Origin: an uncultured Acidobacteriia bacterium | GTDB lineage: Bacteria > Acidobacteriota > Terriglobia > Bryobacterales > Bryobacteraceae | Length of the DNA: 64,000 bases | NCBI GenBank assembly: GCA_903828455.1 | Contig: CAIKMJ010000046.1 | Coordinates: 62,001-126,000, forward strand | Direction: 5' to 3' | Shown here: piece after piece, positions 35,917 to 44,250 of the stretch | Position numbering within the stretch: position 1 is the stretch's first letter | Layout: each line of letters begins with the position of its first letter | The notes under the pieces: model-generated | Database searches by the model: none | What the model was told of the DNA's origin: nothing | What the model saw: only the letters and a program-made list of their open reading frames with translations | Program-made: the position numbers and the translations under genes

Positions 35917-37602
35917 ATGAGTCTGTCCGCCAAGGCCCGCTTTCTTCGCGCCCTCGCCCGCATAACCGCCGCGCTTCTGCTGAGCGGCGCCCTCGCGCCC
36001 GCCCAGCATCCGCCCGCCGCGGCGTCTGTCGACTCCCCCAAAGAGCAGGCCATGCTCTTCGCCCGCAAGGCCGCCCGCGCCGAAAAGGCCGGCCGCTTCG
36101 CCGACGCCTACGTCTTCTGGTCCGAAGCCGCCGCCCTCCAGCCCCGCAACCGCAACTACCAGGCCCGCATGGGCGCCACCCAGTCCCGCGCCGCGCAAAC
36201 CGCCCGCGCCACTCCCGCACCCGCGCCGCCCGGCACTGACGCTTCGCCCGCCCCCGCCGACCCGCCTCCCGGCGAAGCCTTCGACTCCCTCACCGCCCGC
36301 GAGTTCGACCTCGCCCGCCAGATGCAGGAGCCGCCCGTGCTGCGCGGCAAGCCCGGCAAATTCGACTTCGACCTCAACCTCCCGCCGCGCGAACTCTTCA
36401 CCAAAGTCGCCGAACGCTTCGGCATCGAACCCGTCTTCGACGGCGATTACCCCGCCACCGCCGCCCCCCTGCGCTTCCGCGTCGACGGCGTCGATTTCCG
36501 CGAAGCCCTCCGCGATCTCGAAGCCGCCACCGATTCCTTCGTCGTGCCGCTCTCCCCCGGCGTCTTCATGGTGGCCCGCGACACCGTACAGAAACGCAAC
36601 GACCTCGAACAGTTCCTCGTCGTCTCCGTCCCCGTGCCGGATGCCCTCACGGCGCAGGAACTCACCGAAATCGCCCAGGCCGTCCGCACCACCACGGGCG
36701 TTGAAAAACTGGCTCTCGACAATCCGCGCAACGCCATTGTCATGCGGGACCGCGTCTCCCGCATCCTCCCCGCCGAGGCCCTTTTGCAGCAGCTGTTCAG
36801 CTCCCGCCCGCAGCTAATGATCGAGGTGGAGCTTCTCGAAGCCACCGACAGCGACGTCGTCAGCTACGGCTTCACCCCCACGACGCAGATTCCCGCCGTC
36901 TTCCTCGGCAGCGTTCTCCGCAACGCCACCAGCGTGCCGTCCGGCGTCTCGAATCTCCTCACGTTCGGCGGCGGCAAGACCCTCATCGGCCTGGGCGTCG
37001 CCACCGCGCAGGCATCGTTCAACCAGACGCTGTCCCGCGAGAACACGCTCTACCACGCCGAAATCCGCTCCGTCAGCGGCCAGCCCGCCACGCTCCATGT
37101 TGGCGACAAGTATCCGATTCAGACGTCCGGCTATTTCGGCGGAACCACCACCACCAGCCGGGGCGCGGTCGCGCAGCCGCCGCCCGCCTACACCTTTGAA
37201 GACCTCGGCCTGCAGATCAAGGTCACTCCCCACATCCACATGGAAAATGAAGTCACCCTCACGCTCGAAACCAGTTTCGAACTCCTCACCGGCACGTCCA
37301 GCAATGGCATCCCCATTCTGGGCCGCCGTCAGTTCAACTCGGAAGTGCGTCTGCGCGACGGTGAGTGGGCCGTCGTCGCCGGCATCATGAGCGGCTCCGA
37401 TTCCAAATCGGTGAGCGGCTTCGCCGGTCTCGCCAGTCTGCCCTTCCTCGGCAACTTCTTCCGCCAGACGTCGAAAGATGTCGAGCACGACAACATCGTC
37501 ATCGCCATCCGCCCCCGCTTCCTCACGCTCGGCGCCGAGATGAATGTTCCGCGCCCGGTGCGCGTCGGCACCGAAACCCGCCCCTCCACTCCGCTGCTCT
37601 GA
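35917..37602 (+). CDS. Orphan TPR-secretin fusion
   Basis: 561 residues from ATG 35917 (ATG 35875 is an alternative). Signal peptide to about residue 30 (LLLSGALAPAQ), TPR-like helices (FARKAARAEKAGRFADAYVF), a Pro/Ala-rich linker, an STN/N0-type domain (FDFDLNLPPRELFTKVAERF), an N-domain (ELTEIAQAVRTTTGVEKLAL), and a C-terminal secretin domain with VEVELLEATDSDVVSYGF and VVAGIMSGSDSKSVSGFAGL, where GLASLPFLGNFF is the typical secretin end motif. No type II or IV pilus genes are adjacent, and the tad operon has its own secretin at 60757. Confidence 0.82.
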   Translation: MSLSAKARFLRALARITAALLLSGALAPAQHPPAAASVDSPKEQAMLFARKAARAEKAGRFADAYVFWSEAAALQPRNRNYQARMGATQSRAAQTARATPAPAPPGTDASPAPADPPPGEAFDSLTAREFDLARQMQEPPVLRGKPGKFDFDLNLPPRELFTKVAERFGIEPVFDGDYPATAAPLRFRVDGVDFREALRDLEAATDSFVVPLSPGVFMVARDTVQKRNDLEQFLVVSVPVPDALTAQELTEIAQAVRTTTGVEKLALDNPRNAIVMRDRVSRILPAEALLQQLFSSRPQLMIEVELLEATDSDVVSYGFTPTTQIPAVFLGSVLRNATSVPSGVSNLLTFGGGKTLIGLGVATAQASFNQTLSRENTLYHAEIRSVSGQPATLHVGDKYPIQTSGYFGGTTTTSRGAVAQPPPAYTFEDLGLQIKVTPHIHMENEVTLTLETSFELLTGTSSNGIPILGRRQFNSEVRLRDGEWAVVAGIMSGSDSKSVSGFAGLASLPFLGNFFRQTSKDVEHDNIVIAIRPRFLTLGAEMNVPRPVRVGTETRPSTPLL

Positions 37603-37608
37603 TTCCGA

Positions 37609-38226
37609 TTACGCTTCCGCCTGCCCCGCCGGCGGCAATTCCAGCAGATACCCGCGCGGCCCCACATTCATCGCCAGCGTCGAACCCAGCGACTCCGATG
37701 CGCCCGCCGCCTCATGGATGTGCCCGCAGAAAAAGTACGCCGGCTTCTCGCGCTGCAGAAACGTCCGCATCGCCCGGCTCCCGGCGTGCTTCAGATTCGT
37801 GATGCGGTCCAGCATTGTGCCGTGCGGCGGCACATGGCAGATCGCCACCATCGGCGTCAGTCCGTCGAACGCATGCAGACGGTCTTCCAGCTCCTCTTCC
37901 GAATACTCGCCCGGCGTCCCGAACGGCGTCGGATTCGAATACCCCAGCCCCGCCACCTGGTAGCCCGCGATCTCCATCTTCTGCCCGTGAAAATCATGCA
38001 GCCCGAACTTCGCACAAAACTCCGCAATCTGCCCGGCCGATTCGTGATTCCCCGGAATCACATACACCCGCTCCGCGCGCTGCCGCAGAATCTCACCCAT
38101 CGCATCCAGCCCCCGCGCCCAGCTCACCAGATCGCCCGCGCAGAAATAGTAATCGGCCTCCGTCGCCATCAGCCTCTGGAGGGCCTTCGCGTTGCCATGT
38201 ATATCGGAAAAAATCAGCAGCTTCAC
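37609..38226 (-). CDS. YfcE/MJ0936-type metallophosphoesterase
   Basis: 205 residues from GTG 38226. The two-metal phosphoesterase set is complete: FSDIHGN at residues 6-12, AGDLVSW, GNHES, the His in ICHVPPHGT, and CGHIHEA near the C-terminus. Family members hydrolyse phosphodiesters such as cyclic nucleotides, but natural substrates are poorly known. TAAGAT sits exactly 6 bases before the GTG, pointing to a leaderless message. It converges on the secretin gene with 6 bp between stops. Confidence 0.9.
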   Translation of the reverse strand: MKLLIFSDIHGNAKALQRLMATEADYYFCAGDLVSWARGLDAMGEILRQRAERVYVIPGNHESAGQIAEFCAKFGLHDFHGQKMEIAGYQVAGLGYSNPTPFGTPGEYSEEELEDRLHAFDGLTPMVAICHVPPHGTMLDRITNLKHAGSRAMRTFLQREKPAYFFCGHIHEAAGASESLGSTLAMNVGPRGYLLELPPAGQAEA

Positions 38227-38232
38227 GTTTTG

Positions 38233-38238
38233 ATCTTA
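38233..38238 (-). promoter_or_regulatory. -10-like TAAGAT for a leaderless phosphoesterase transcript
   Basis: Minus strand: TAAGAT, then CAAAAC, then GTG 38226. Four of six match TATAAT; spacing is the same 6 nt seen at polX, dusB, the cyclophilin and the DsbA-like gene. Confidence 0.45.
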
Positions 38239-38290
38239 GTCCGCTCCCCCAAACGCACTCGGCCGACCCTGCCGCCGACGCTCGCCATCA

Positions 38291-38338
38291 GTCGGCGCGA
38301 AGTTCAGTCAGCGCGAAGCTCAGTCAGCACGAAGTTCA
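38291..38338. repeat. Three 16-bp tandem repeats
   Basis: GTCGGCGCGAAGTTCA (38291-38306), GTCAGCGCGAAGCTCA (38307-38322) and GTCAGCACGAAGTTCA (38323-38338), in the 239-bp gap between phosphoesterase start and regulator stop. Nothing else recognisable is in the gap. Confidence 0.85.
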
Positions 38339-38465
38339 GCCGCCGCCGCGCTTCGTCCTCGCAGCGCCACGCCATGCAGGCCGAAACATCCAGCACAAAG
38401 GCACTCTTCAGTATTCACGTCCAGCATGCGCAAGCTCGCCGAGCGACTCTCCATTTCGGCCCACC

Positions 38466-39968
38466 TTACGGCCGCCCGCTCCCCATCTCTTTCACCAGCT
38501 CCTGAAACCCCGCCGTCCCCCGCATCGCATCCCACCGCGGCTCCACCCGCAGGAACAGCGCCGCTATCGCCCGGTCGTTCTGCGCCTGCTTCAGATATCG
38601 CAACGCCTCCTCCCTCCGCCCCAGCCCCTCCAGCGCCAGCGCCAGACTCACCGGCGTCACGTAACTGGTCTGCGCCCGCTGCTCCAGCCTCGTCAGCATC
38701 TGCCGCGCCCCCGCCGCGTTCCCGCCCAGCGCCAGCGCCGCCGCCTCCAGCCCTTCTCCCAGCGGATCCGGACTCAGCGTCGTCGCTCGCTCCAGTTCCT
38801 CCCGCGCCTTCCCGTACTTCCCCTGCGCCAGCAGCACCTTCCCCAGGTTCTCGTACGCACGGTATGAATAAGGATCCAGCTTCAGCGCCTCGTCCAGCTC
38901 CGCCTCCGCCTCTCCGAACCGCCGCGCATAATACAGCGCAATCCCCACATCCGTTGCCGCCCGGATCGACAGCGGATCCGCCGCCTTCGCCTTCCGCGCA
39001 TGCATCACCGCTTCATCGGTTCGCCCCGTCGCCACCAGACACAGCGCCAGTTCCCCCTCCGCCAGCGGGATCTTCGGATTCAGCGCGATCGCCCGCCGGA
39101 ACTCCGCCTCCGCCCGCCCGAAGTTCTGGTCCACGATCATCGCCACCATGCCGGCCGCAATGTGCGCGTCCGCCAGTTGCTCGTCCAGCTCCAGCGCGCG
39201 CGCCGCCGCCGCCCGCGCCTGGCTGAACTGCCCGTCATCCGGATGCGCCGAATACGAAGGCAGCGTCACGTACGCCTCCGCCAGCCCCGCATACGCCGGC
39301 GCATACTCCGCGTCTGCTTCAATCGCCTTCTGGTAATACTCGATGCTGCGCAGCAACCCCGCCGTCGTCTGCAGATTCCACGCGTAGTGCCCCTTCCCGC
39401 GCCACATCTCCGCATCCGCCCGGCCCGTTCCCCCGCGCGCCTCGCTCCAGATCCCCTGCGAAGCCGCCGTCACCGCGCCACCGGCACCGCCCGACCTTCG
39501 CGCCACCAGGATCGCCAGCACCACCGCGCACACCACCGCCACCCGGACCACGCCGGCCGCAAAGAATCGCCCGCCGTTTCGCGCCTTCACTTCCACGTGA
39601 GGCATCCGCGTTTCCGCTCCGGCCGCCGCCCGCCCCGCGCTCAGCTCGCGCACCTCGCCGACAAAACGGTACCCGCTTCTCGATACCGTCTGGATGTACC
39701 GCTGATGCCGCCCGTCGTCCCCCACCGCGCGCCGCACCGCCGACAGCAGCACCGGCAGATTCGATTCCTCCACATGCGCATCCGGCCACAACCGCTTCAG
39801 CAACTCTTCTTTGCTTACGGTTTCCCCGCGCCGCGCAATCAGCAGCAGCAGAGCGTCCATCGCCCGCGGCGGCACCGGCACACTTTCCCCGTTCCGCTCC
39901 AGCGTGTGCCGGTACGCGTCAACCCTCACCGATCCGAATTCGTAGATCACGTCCCCTGTTCCTTGCAT
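38466..39968 (-). CDS. CadC-like winged-helix regulator with membrane anchor and TPR sensor
   Basis: 500 residues from ATG 39968 (CAGGACCAA just upstream). Residues 1-105 are an OmpR/PhoB-type winged helix (LLLLIARRGETVSKEELLKR, RYIQTVSRSGYRFVGEV). A transmembrane helix at about 136-157 (FFAAGVVRVAVVCAVVLAIL) is followed by at least seven TPR units (for example SIEYYQKAIEADAEYAPAYA, EAEFRRAIALNPKIPLAEGE). This is the one-component membrane-regulator plan common in Acidobacteria: the outer TPR part senses a protein or peptide, the cytoplasmic domain binds DNA. A longer start at 40037 would run into the tandem repeats and is not chosen. Confidence 0.9.
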   Translation of the reverse strand: MQGTGDVIYEFGSVRVDAYRHTLERNGESVPVPPRAMDALLLLIARRGETVSKEELLKRLWPDAHVEESNLPVLLSAVRRAVGDDGRHQRYIQTVSRSGYRFVGEVRELSAGRAAAGAETRMPHVEVKARNGGRFFAAGVVRVAVVCAVVLAILVARRSGGAGGAVTAASQGIWSEARGGTGRADAEMWRGKGHYAWNLQTTAGLLRSIEYYQKAIEADAEYAPAYAGLAEAYVTLPSYSAHPDDGQFSQARAAAARALELDEQLADAHIAAGMVAMIVDQNFGRAEAEFRRAIALNPKIPLAEGELALCLVATGRTDEAVMHARKAKAADPLSIRAATDVGIALYYARRFGEAEAELDEALKLDPYSYRAYENLGKVLLAQGKYGKAREELERATTLSPDPLGEGLEAAALALGGNAAGARQMLTRLEQRAQTSYVTPVSLALALEGLGRREEALRYLKQAQNDRAIAALFLRVEPRWDAMRGTAGFQELVKEMGSGRP

Positions 39969-39994
39969 TTGGTCCTGGGCTTTCACAAGCGCAA

Positions 39995-40138
39995 CGTCTG
40001 GTGAGACCAAAGTCTGGTGAGACCAACGTCTGTTCATGACAACGCCTGTTCATGACAACGTCTGTTCATGACAACGTCTGTTCATGACAACGCCTGTTCA
40101 TGACAACGCCTGTTCATGACAACGCCTGGTCATGACAA
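39995..40138. repeat. Nine-unit 16-bp tandem repeat upstream of the TPR regulator
   Basis: Units start every 16 bp from 39995. The first two are [C/A]GTCTGGTGAGACCAA; the next seven are CG[T/C]CTGTTCATGACAA, the last with GGTC. Each unit holds a small hairpin: TGGT-GAG-ACCA in the first type, TGTT-CAT-GACA in the second, so paired bases change together. The period is not a multiple of three, so it is not coding. It lies 27-170 bp upstream of the regulator start. Confidence 0.93.
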
Positions 40139-40409
40139 CGCGGCAACTGCTCTGCAACAGGGAAGAACACCAACGAGAAAAAACTATGGAAGGATTTGCA
40201 AACGGGGCGAATCGCAATCGATTCTGGCAGGTCGCGCTGCTCGCATCGCAGCCGCTCTTTGACCCGATCCTACCACAACAATTCTTTGATACACATCCGT
40301 ATCCCGTCGCTGCAGTGAATTAGAAGGTTTTAGAACTCTTAAGATCTTTTGCCCGCTTCTCCGGTTATGCTCCCAATCAGAATCGCCGCCTCCGAACGGT
40401 ACTTGCGCC
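40139..40409. other. AT-richer intergenic region
   Basis: With the repeats to its left this makes a 441-bp gene-free gap (39969-40409). It includes an AT-rich stretch around 40270-40360 that probably holds promoters for the regulator (minus) and the small HTH protein (plus). A 45-codon frame at 40186-40323 has no ribosome-binding site and is not annotated. Confidence 0.3.
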
Positions 40410-40835
40410 ATGGACCTCTCCTTCCTCTCCAACCCCACACTCCGCCTCGCCGTCCAGCGCAACCTGGTCAGCTTCCCTTCGCAACTCCCGGCCTTCCCCA
40501 AGGGTGCCGACCAGCAGCGCCGCATCATCCAGCTCTACTTCGTCCGCGGCTGGCGCATCCGTGCCATCTGCGACCGCCATAAAATGTGCAAATCCACCGT
40601 CCAGCGCCTCATCTCGGAATGGAAAGTCCGCGCCGTCGCCGCCGGCTACATTCAGGAAATCGACTCCGAAGGCCTCGAAGAACTTGTCAGCGAGCAGGAA
40701 GCACGCGACCATCACTTCTGGAATTCCGCGCCCGGTGCCACGCGCGATCCGGACGAGGACGATCGCCCGGCCGCCACGCCCCGTCTCCCCGCGGCGGCGC
40801 TCCATCACGGGCTGCACTCGCGCCTCTCCGCCTGA
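40410..40835 (+). CDS. Small putative HTH protein of unknown function
   Basis: 141 residues. The segment QQRRIIQLYFVRGWRIRAIC followed by DRHKMCKSTVQRLISEWKVR reads as a helix-turn-helix of the kind found in sigma-like or resolvase/transposase-like DNA-binding domains. The rest is acidic and then low-complexity (PRLPAAALHHGLHSRLSA). No family recognised. The third codon position is strongly C/G, as in neighbours, which supports this frame over the opposite strand. It could be a small regulator. Confidence 0.55.
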   Translation: MDLSFLSNPTLRLAVQRNLVSFPSQLPAFPKGADQQRRIIQLYFVRGWRIRAICDRHKMCKSTVQRLISEWKVRAVAAGYIQEIDSEGLEELVSEQEARDHHFWNSAPGATRDPDEDDRPAATPRLPAAALHHGLHSRLSA

Positions 40836-40980
40836 CCCGGTCACAACACCCGCAAATTCCCCCCAAGCCGCTGATTCCGCACCCTTTCGCCTTCGCCTGG
40901 TGCCGCCTCGCCCGCCCGCTTTTTCGCCGCCCCCTGCTACACTCCGGTCGCAGCGCGAACCACGCGCCGAAAGGACTCCC

Positions 40981-41841
40981 ATGTCGACCGCCTCCCCTGC
41001 CATCGCCGCCGGCAACAACCTCTGCCAGGGCTTCCGCTCGCTCTCCGTTCTTCTCCCCGGAGACGACCCGGCCGAATACGCCGCTCTCCACGCCGAGCTC
41101 ACCCGCCACTTCACGCCCGCAGACCTCACCGAACTTCGCTGCGTCCGCGAAATGGCCGACGCCGAATGGCGGCTCCGCCGTCTCCGCCGCTACGCCGAGG
41201 AGTCCCTGACCCGCCGCATCGCCGCCCTCGCCCCGGACCATCCCGACGCCGACCCCGTCTCCCTCCAGCGCCTCGCCCTCGACACCCTCGGCCCGGCCAC
41301 CGGCACTTCTTACTCCGCCTGGCTTCGTTACGAAAACAAGTTCGAACTCCAGTACGAACGCGCCCACCGCGCCTGGTGCCGTTATCAGCAGTCCAGCCGC
41401 CTCGTCTCCGAAAAGGAGGCCGACATCTGGCTCAAACAGGCCCTCTTCTCCCCCCTGCCCCACGCCGCCCCCGCCGCCGCCCGCCCCGCCGGCGTCCACC
41501 CGGCCACCCAGTTCCGCGCCCTTGAATCGAAAGCCGCCACCGCCGCCTGCCCCGCGCCCGTTGTTTTCCCCGAACGCATGCCGTCGGCTCGCCCCAATGC
41601 CACTCCCGCCCCCGTCGTGCCGGACCTCGAACCCGCCTTCGTCCCCGATGACGAGGAGTCCGACCTCCCGCCCGCCACTCCCGCCCGCGACCCCCGTTCG
41701 ACCGCCGTGGCTTCGAACGTGCAAAATCACGCCACCTCGCTCCAAACCCCGCGCAACGCCCCCTGCCCCTGTGGCTCCCGCGAGAAATTCAAACGCTGCT
41801 GCGGCAAATCCGCCCCGCCCGTGCTCTGCCAAGCCGCCTGA
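40981..41841 (+). CDS. SEC-C motif protein of unknown function
   Basis: 286 residues from ATG 40981 (AAAGGA 5 bp upstream); a longer frame exists but lacks support. The N-terminal 150 residues are helical and charged (TRHFTPADLTELRCVREMAD, AHRAWCRYQQSSRLVSEKEA). A Pro/Ala-rich disordered stretch leads to a C-terminal SEC-C zinc motif, PCPCGSREKFKRCCG. SEC-C motifs bind zinc and are found in SecA and many unrelated proteins. The function is unknown. A 19-bp word inside this gene recurs in the next one (see 41708). Confidence 0.7.
   Translation: MSTASPAIAAGNNLCQGFRSLSVLLPGDDPAEYAALHAELTRHFTPADLTELRCVREMADAEWRLRRLRRYAEESLTRRIAALAPDHPDADPVSLQRLALDTLGPATGTSYSAWLRYENKFELQYERAHRAWCRYQQSSRLVSEKEADIWLKQALFSPLPHAAPAAARPAGVHPATQFRALESKAATAACPAPVVFPERMPSARPNATPAPVVPDLEPAFVPDDEESDLPPATPARDPRSTAVASNVQNHATSLQTPRNAPCPCGSREKFKRCCGKSAPPVLCQAA
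41708..41726 (+). repeat. 19-bp dispersed repeat, copy 1
   Basis: TGGCTTCGAACGTGCAAAA, here read as part of VASNVQN in the SEC-C protein. An exact copy is at 42044-42062, read in a different frame. Confidence 0.75.
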
Positions 41842-41872
41842 CGGCATCTCGCTCGTGCCAAACTGACGATGA

Positions 41873-42847
41873 ATGGCCCGCGCCACACCAGACGTGTCTT
41901 TGAACTCCGCTCCACGCCTGTACGCCGCCATCGAAGCCGGCGGCACCAAATTCATCTGCGCCCTCGGCACCGGCCCCGCCGACCTCATCGCCACCCGCAT
42001 CCCCACCACCACCCCGGGCGAAACCCTCGCCCGCGTCGCCGATTGGCTTCGAACGTGCAAAACGCAGTCGTTTAGCGAAAGCTCCCCCCTCGCCGCCGCC
42101 GGCATCGCCTCCTTCGGCCCCGTCGACCTCGACCCCGCTTCCCCCACCTACGGCCACATCACCACCACGCCCAAGCCCGGCTGGGCCAACTTCGATTTCG
42201 CCGGCGCCGTTCGCCGCGCCCTCAACGTCCCCGTCGCCATCACCACCGACGTCAACGCCGCCATCCTCGCCGAAGCCGAATGGGGCGCCGCGCGCGGCAT
42301 CGCCTCCAGTCTCTACCTGACCATCGGCACCGGCATCGGCGGCGGCGCACTGCTCAACGGCCGTCTGCTCCAGGGCCACCTCCATCCCGAGATGGGCCAC
42401 ATCCGCCTCCCTCGCGATCCCTCCGATCCCTTCCCTGGCCTCTGCCCGTATCACGCCGACTGCCTCGAAGGCCTCGCCTCCGGTCCCGCCCTCGCCGCCC
42501 GCTGGGGCGCGCCCGCCGAACAACTCCCGCCCGATCACCCCGCCTGGCTCCTCGAAGCCCGCTACCTCGCCCACGCCCTCGCCAACTTCGCCCACACCTT
42601 CTCGCCGCGCCGCATCATCCTGGGCGGCGGCGTCATGGAAAACCTCGCTCTGTTCGATCTCATCCGCCCGGAACTCTCGCGCCTGCTCGCCGGCTACATC
42701 CCCGCGCCCGACGTCCTGCCGCCCGCCCTCGCCCCGCGCTCCGGCATCCTCGGCGCTCTCTTCCTCGCTGAACAACTTAGCGCCAAACAAATCAGCGCTG
42801 AACAAATCAGCGCACCGCCCGCCGGCATCGTTCAGCCGTCATCATAG
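41873..42847 (+). CDS. ROK-family sugar kinase, fructokinase-like
   Basis: 324 residues. N-terminal ATP site YAAIEAGGTKFICALG; catalytic-Asp region ITTDVNAAILAEAEWGAARG; ROK zinc site HPEMGHIRLPRDPSDPFPGL then CPYHADCLEGLASGPA, with His and three Cys. This HPEMGH...CPxHxDCLEGLASGPA form is typical of bacterial fructokinases (ScrK/YdhR type), which phosphorylate fructose or mannose. The C-terminal tail carries a pentapeptide repeat (SAKQISAEQISA). The amidase gene starts 12 bp downstream. CAAACT ends 8 bases before the ATG, so a short leader is likely. Confidence 0.9.
   Translation: MARATPDVSLNSAPRLYAAIEAGGTKFICALGTGPADLIATRIPTTTPGETLARVADWLRTCKTQSFSESSPLAAAGIASFGPVDLDPASPTYGHITTTPKPGWANFDFAGAVRRALNVPVAITTDVNAAILAEAEWGAARGIASSLYLTIGTGIGGGALLNGRLLQGHLHPEMGHIRLPRDPSDPFPGLCPYHADCLEGLASGPALAARWGAPAEQLPPDHPAWLLEARYLAHALANFAHTFSPRRIILGGGVMENLALFDLIRPELSRLLAGYIPAPDVLPPALAPRSGILGALFLAEQLSAKQISAEQISAPPAGIVQPSS
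42044..42062 (+). repeat. 19-bp dispersed repeat, copy 2
   Basis: Same 19 bases as 41708-41726, here read as WLRTCKT in the ROK kinase, one frame shifted relative to copy 1. The next bases differ. Confidence 0.75.
42771..42815 (+). repeat. Three 15-bp tandem repeats in the kinase C-terminus
   Basis: AACAACTTAGCGCCA (42771-42785), AACAAATCAGCGCTG (42786-42800), AACAAATCAGCGCAC (42801-42815). They encode the LSAKQ-ISAEQ-ISAPP tail, beyond the conserved kinase fold. Confidence 0.85.
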
Positions 42848-42859
42848 GAACTGCAAGCC

Positions 42860-44242
42860 ATGAACCCGATCCTCGCCCTCTCCGGCACCCGCCAGGCCGA
42901 ACTCATCCGCACCGGCGTCATCTCCTCGCTCGAGCTCATCGACCTCCACCTCGACCGCATCGCCGCCATCAACCCTGCCCTCAACGCCGCCATCGACATC
43001 CTCGCCGTCTCCGCCCGCCGCGAAGCCGAAGCCGTCGACCGCCGCCGCGCCAGCGGCATCCCGCTCCGCCCGCTCGAAGGCGTGCCGTTCTCCGTCAAGG
43101 ACTCCATCGAAGTCGCCGGCACCATCTGCACCGCCGGCACTCTCGGCTTCCGGCTCAACCCACCTTCCACGCAGGACGCCACCCTCGTCGCCCGCCTCCG
43201 CGCCGCCGGCGCCATCCCGCTCGCCCGCACCAACCTGCCCGACCTGCTCTTCTCCTTCGAAACCGACAACCTCATCTACGGCCGCGCCAACAACCCCTGG
43301 AACCTCACCCGCACCCCCGGCGGCTCCAGCGGCGGCGAATCCGCCCTCATCGCCGCCTGCGGCTCACCCTTCGGACTCGGCTCCGATGCCTTCGGCTCCG
43401 TCCGCGTCCCGGCCCACTGCTGCGGCATCGCTTCGATCAAGCCCACGTCCGGACGCCTCTCCCGCGCCGGCCACGTCCCGCCCGCCGGCGGCTGGGGCGA
43501 AACCGTCTGGCAGATCGGCCCCATGGCCCGTCGCGTCGAAGACCTCCTCACGCTGATGCCTCTGCTGCTCGGTCCCGATGACCGCGACCGCACGCTCGTC
43601 CCCATGCCCTACCGCGCGCCCGAGTCCACCGGCAAGCTGCGCATCGCGTACTTCACCGACAACGGCCTCGCCACGCCCGATGCCGACACCATCGCCGCCG
43701 TGCGCGCCGCCGCCGCGGCCCTCGCCCCGCACGTCGCGCTCGTGGAGGAACGCACTCCGCCCTCCATTGAACGCGCCTACGATCTGGAAATGAAGTTCTT
43801 CGCGCCGGATGGCGCTGACGGCATGCGCGCGTACCTTAAGGCCATCGGCAGCCACCGCACCCATCCGCTGCTCGATGCCTGGCTCGCCAAACACGAAGCC
43901 TTCCGCACCGACCTCGCCGGCTTCGCCAACTGCTGGTCCGAACTCGACGCCTACCGCGACTCGATGCACGCCTTCATGCAGGACTACGACGCCATCCTCT
44001 CGCCCGCCGCTTCACTGCCGGCCGTGCCGCATGGAACGTCCGTCGACGACGCAACCTTCCTCGGCTTCAGCTACACCATGGCGCACAACCTCACCGGCTG
44101 GCCCGCCGCCGTGGTGCGCGCCGGCACGTCGCGCGACGGCCTGCCCATCGGCGTTCAGATTGCCGCCCGCCCGTGGCGCGAAGACGTAGCGCTGGCAATC
44201 GCCCAGGCGCTCGAGCAGGACTTCGCCCCGCCCGCCATCTGA
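42860..44242 (+). CDS. Amidase-signature family hydrolase
   Basis: 460 residues. The Ser-cisSer-Lys triad is visible: K80 in GVPFSVKDS, the cis-Ser S156 in TPGGSSGGES and the nucleophile S180 in GSDAFGSVRVPA (GatA proteins have GSDIGGSIR). It hydrolyses amides; the substrate cannot be told. It is not GatA by context, since gatB and gatC are absent and the C-terminal half (FFAPDGADGMRAYLKAIGSH) looks like fungal/bacterial acylamidases. It begins 12 bp after the ROK kinase, so the two are probably one transcript. Confidence 0.9.
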   Translation: MNPILALSGTRQAELIRTGVISSLELIDLHLDRIAAINPALNAAIDILAVSARREAEAVDRRRASGIPLRPLEGVPFSVKDSIEVAGTICTAGTLGFRLNPPSTQDATLVARLRAAGAIPLARTNLPDLLFSFETDNLIYGRANNPWNLTRTPGGSSGGESALIAACGSPFGLGSDAFGSVRVPAHCCGIASIKPTSGRLSRAGHVPPAGGWGETVWQIGPMARRVEDLLTLMPLLLGPDDRDRTLVPMPYRAPESTGKLRIAYFTDNGLATPDADTIAAVRAAAAALAPHVALVEERTPPSIERAYDLEMKFFAPDGADGMRAYLKAIGSHRTHPLLDAWLAKHEAFRTDLAGFANCWSELDAYRDSMHAFMQDYDAILSPAASLPAVPHGTSVDDATFLGFSYTMAHNLTGWPAAVVRAGTSRDGLPIGVQIAARPWREDVALAIAQALEQDFAPPAI

Positions 44243-44250
44243 CGTGTCGT

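Noticed and set aside
40027-40138. Possible CRISPR array
   Set aside because: The units abut directly with no spacers and are only 16 bp, so this is a plain tandem repeat; no cas genes are present.
40186-40323. 45-codon frame upstream of the small HTH gene
   Set aside because: No ribosome-binding site, no recognisable composition of a signal or membrane segment, and unlike the codon use of neighbours.
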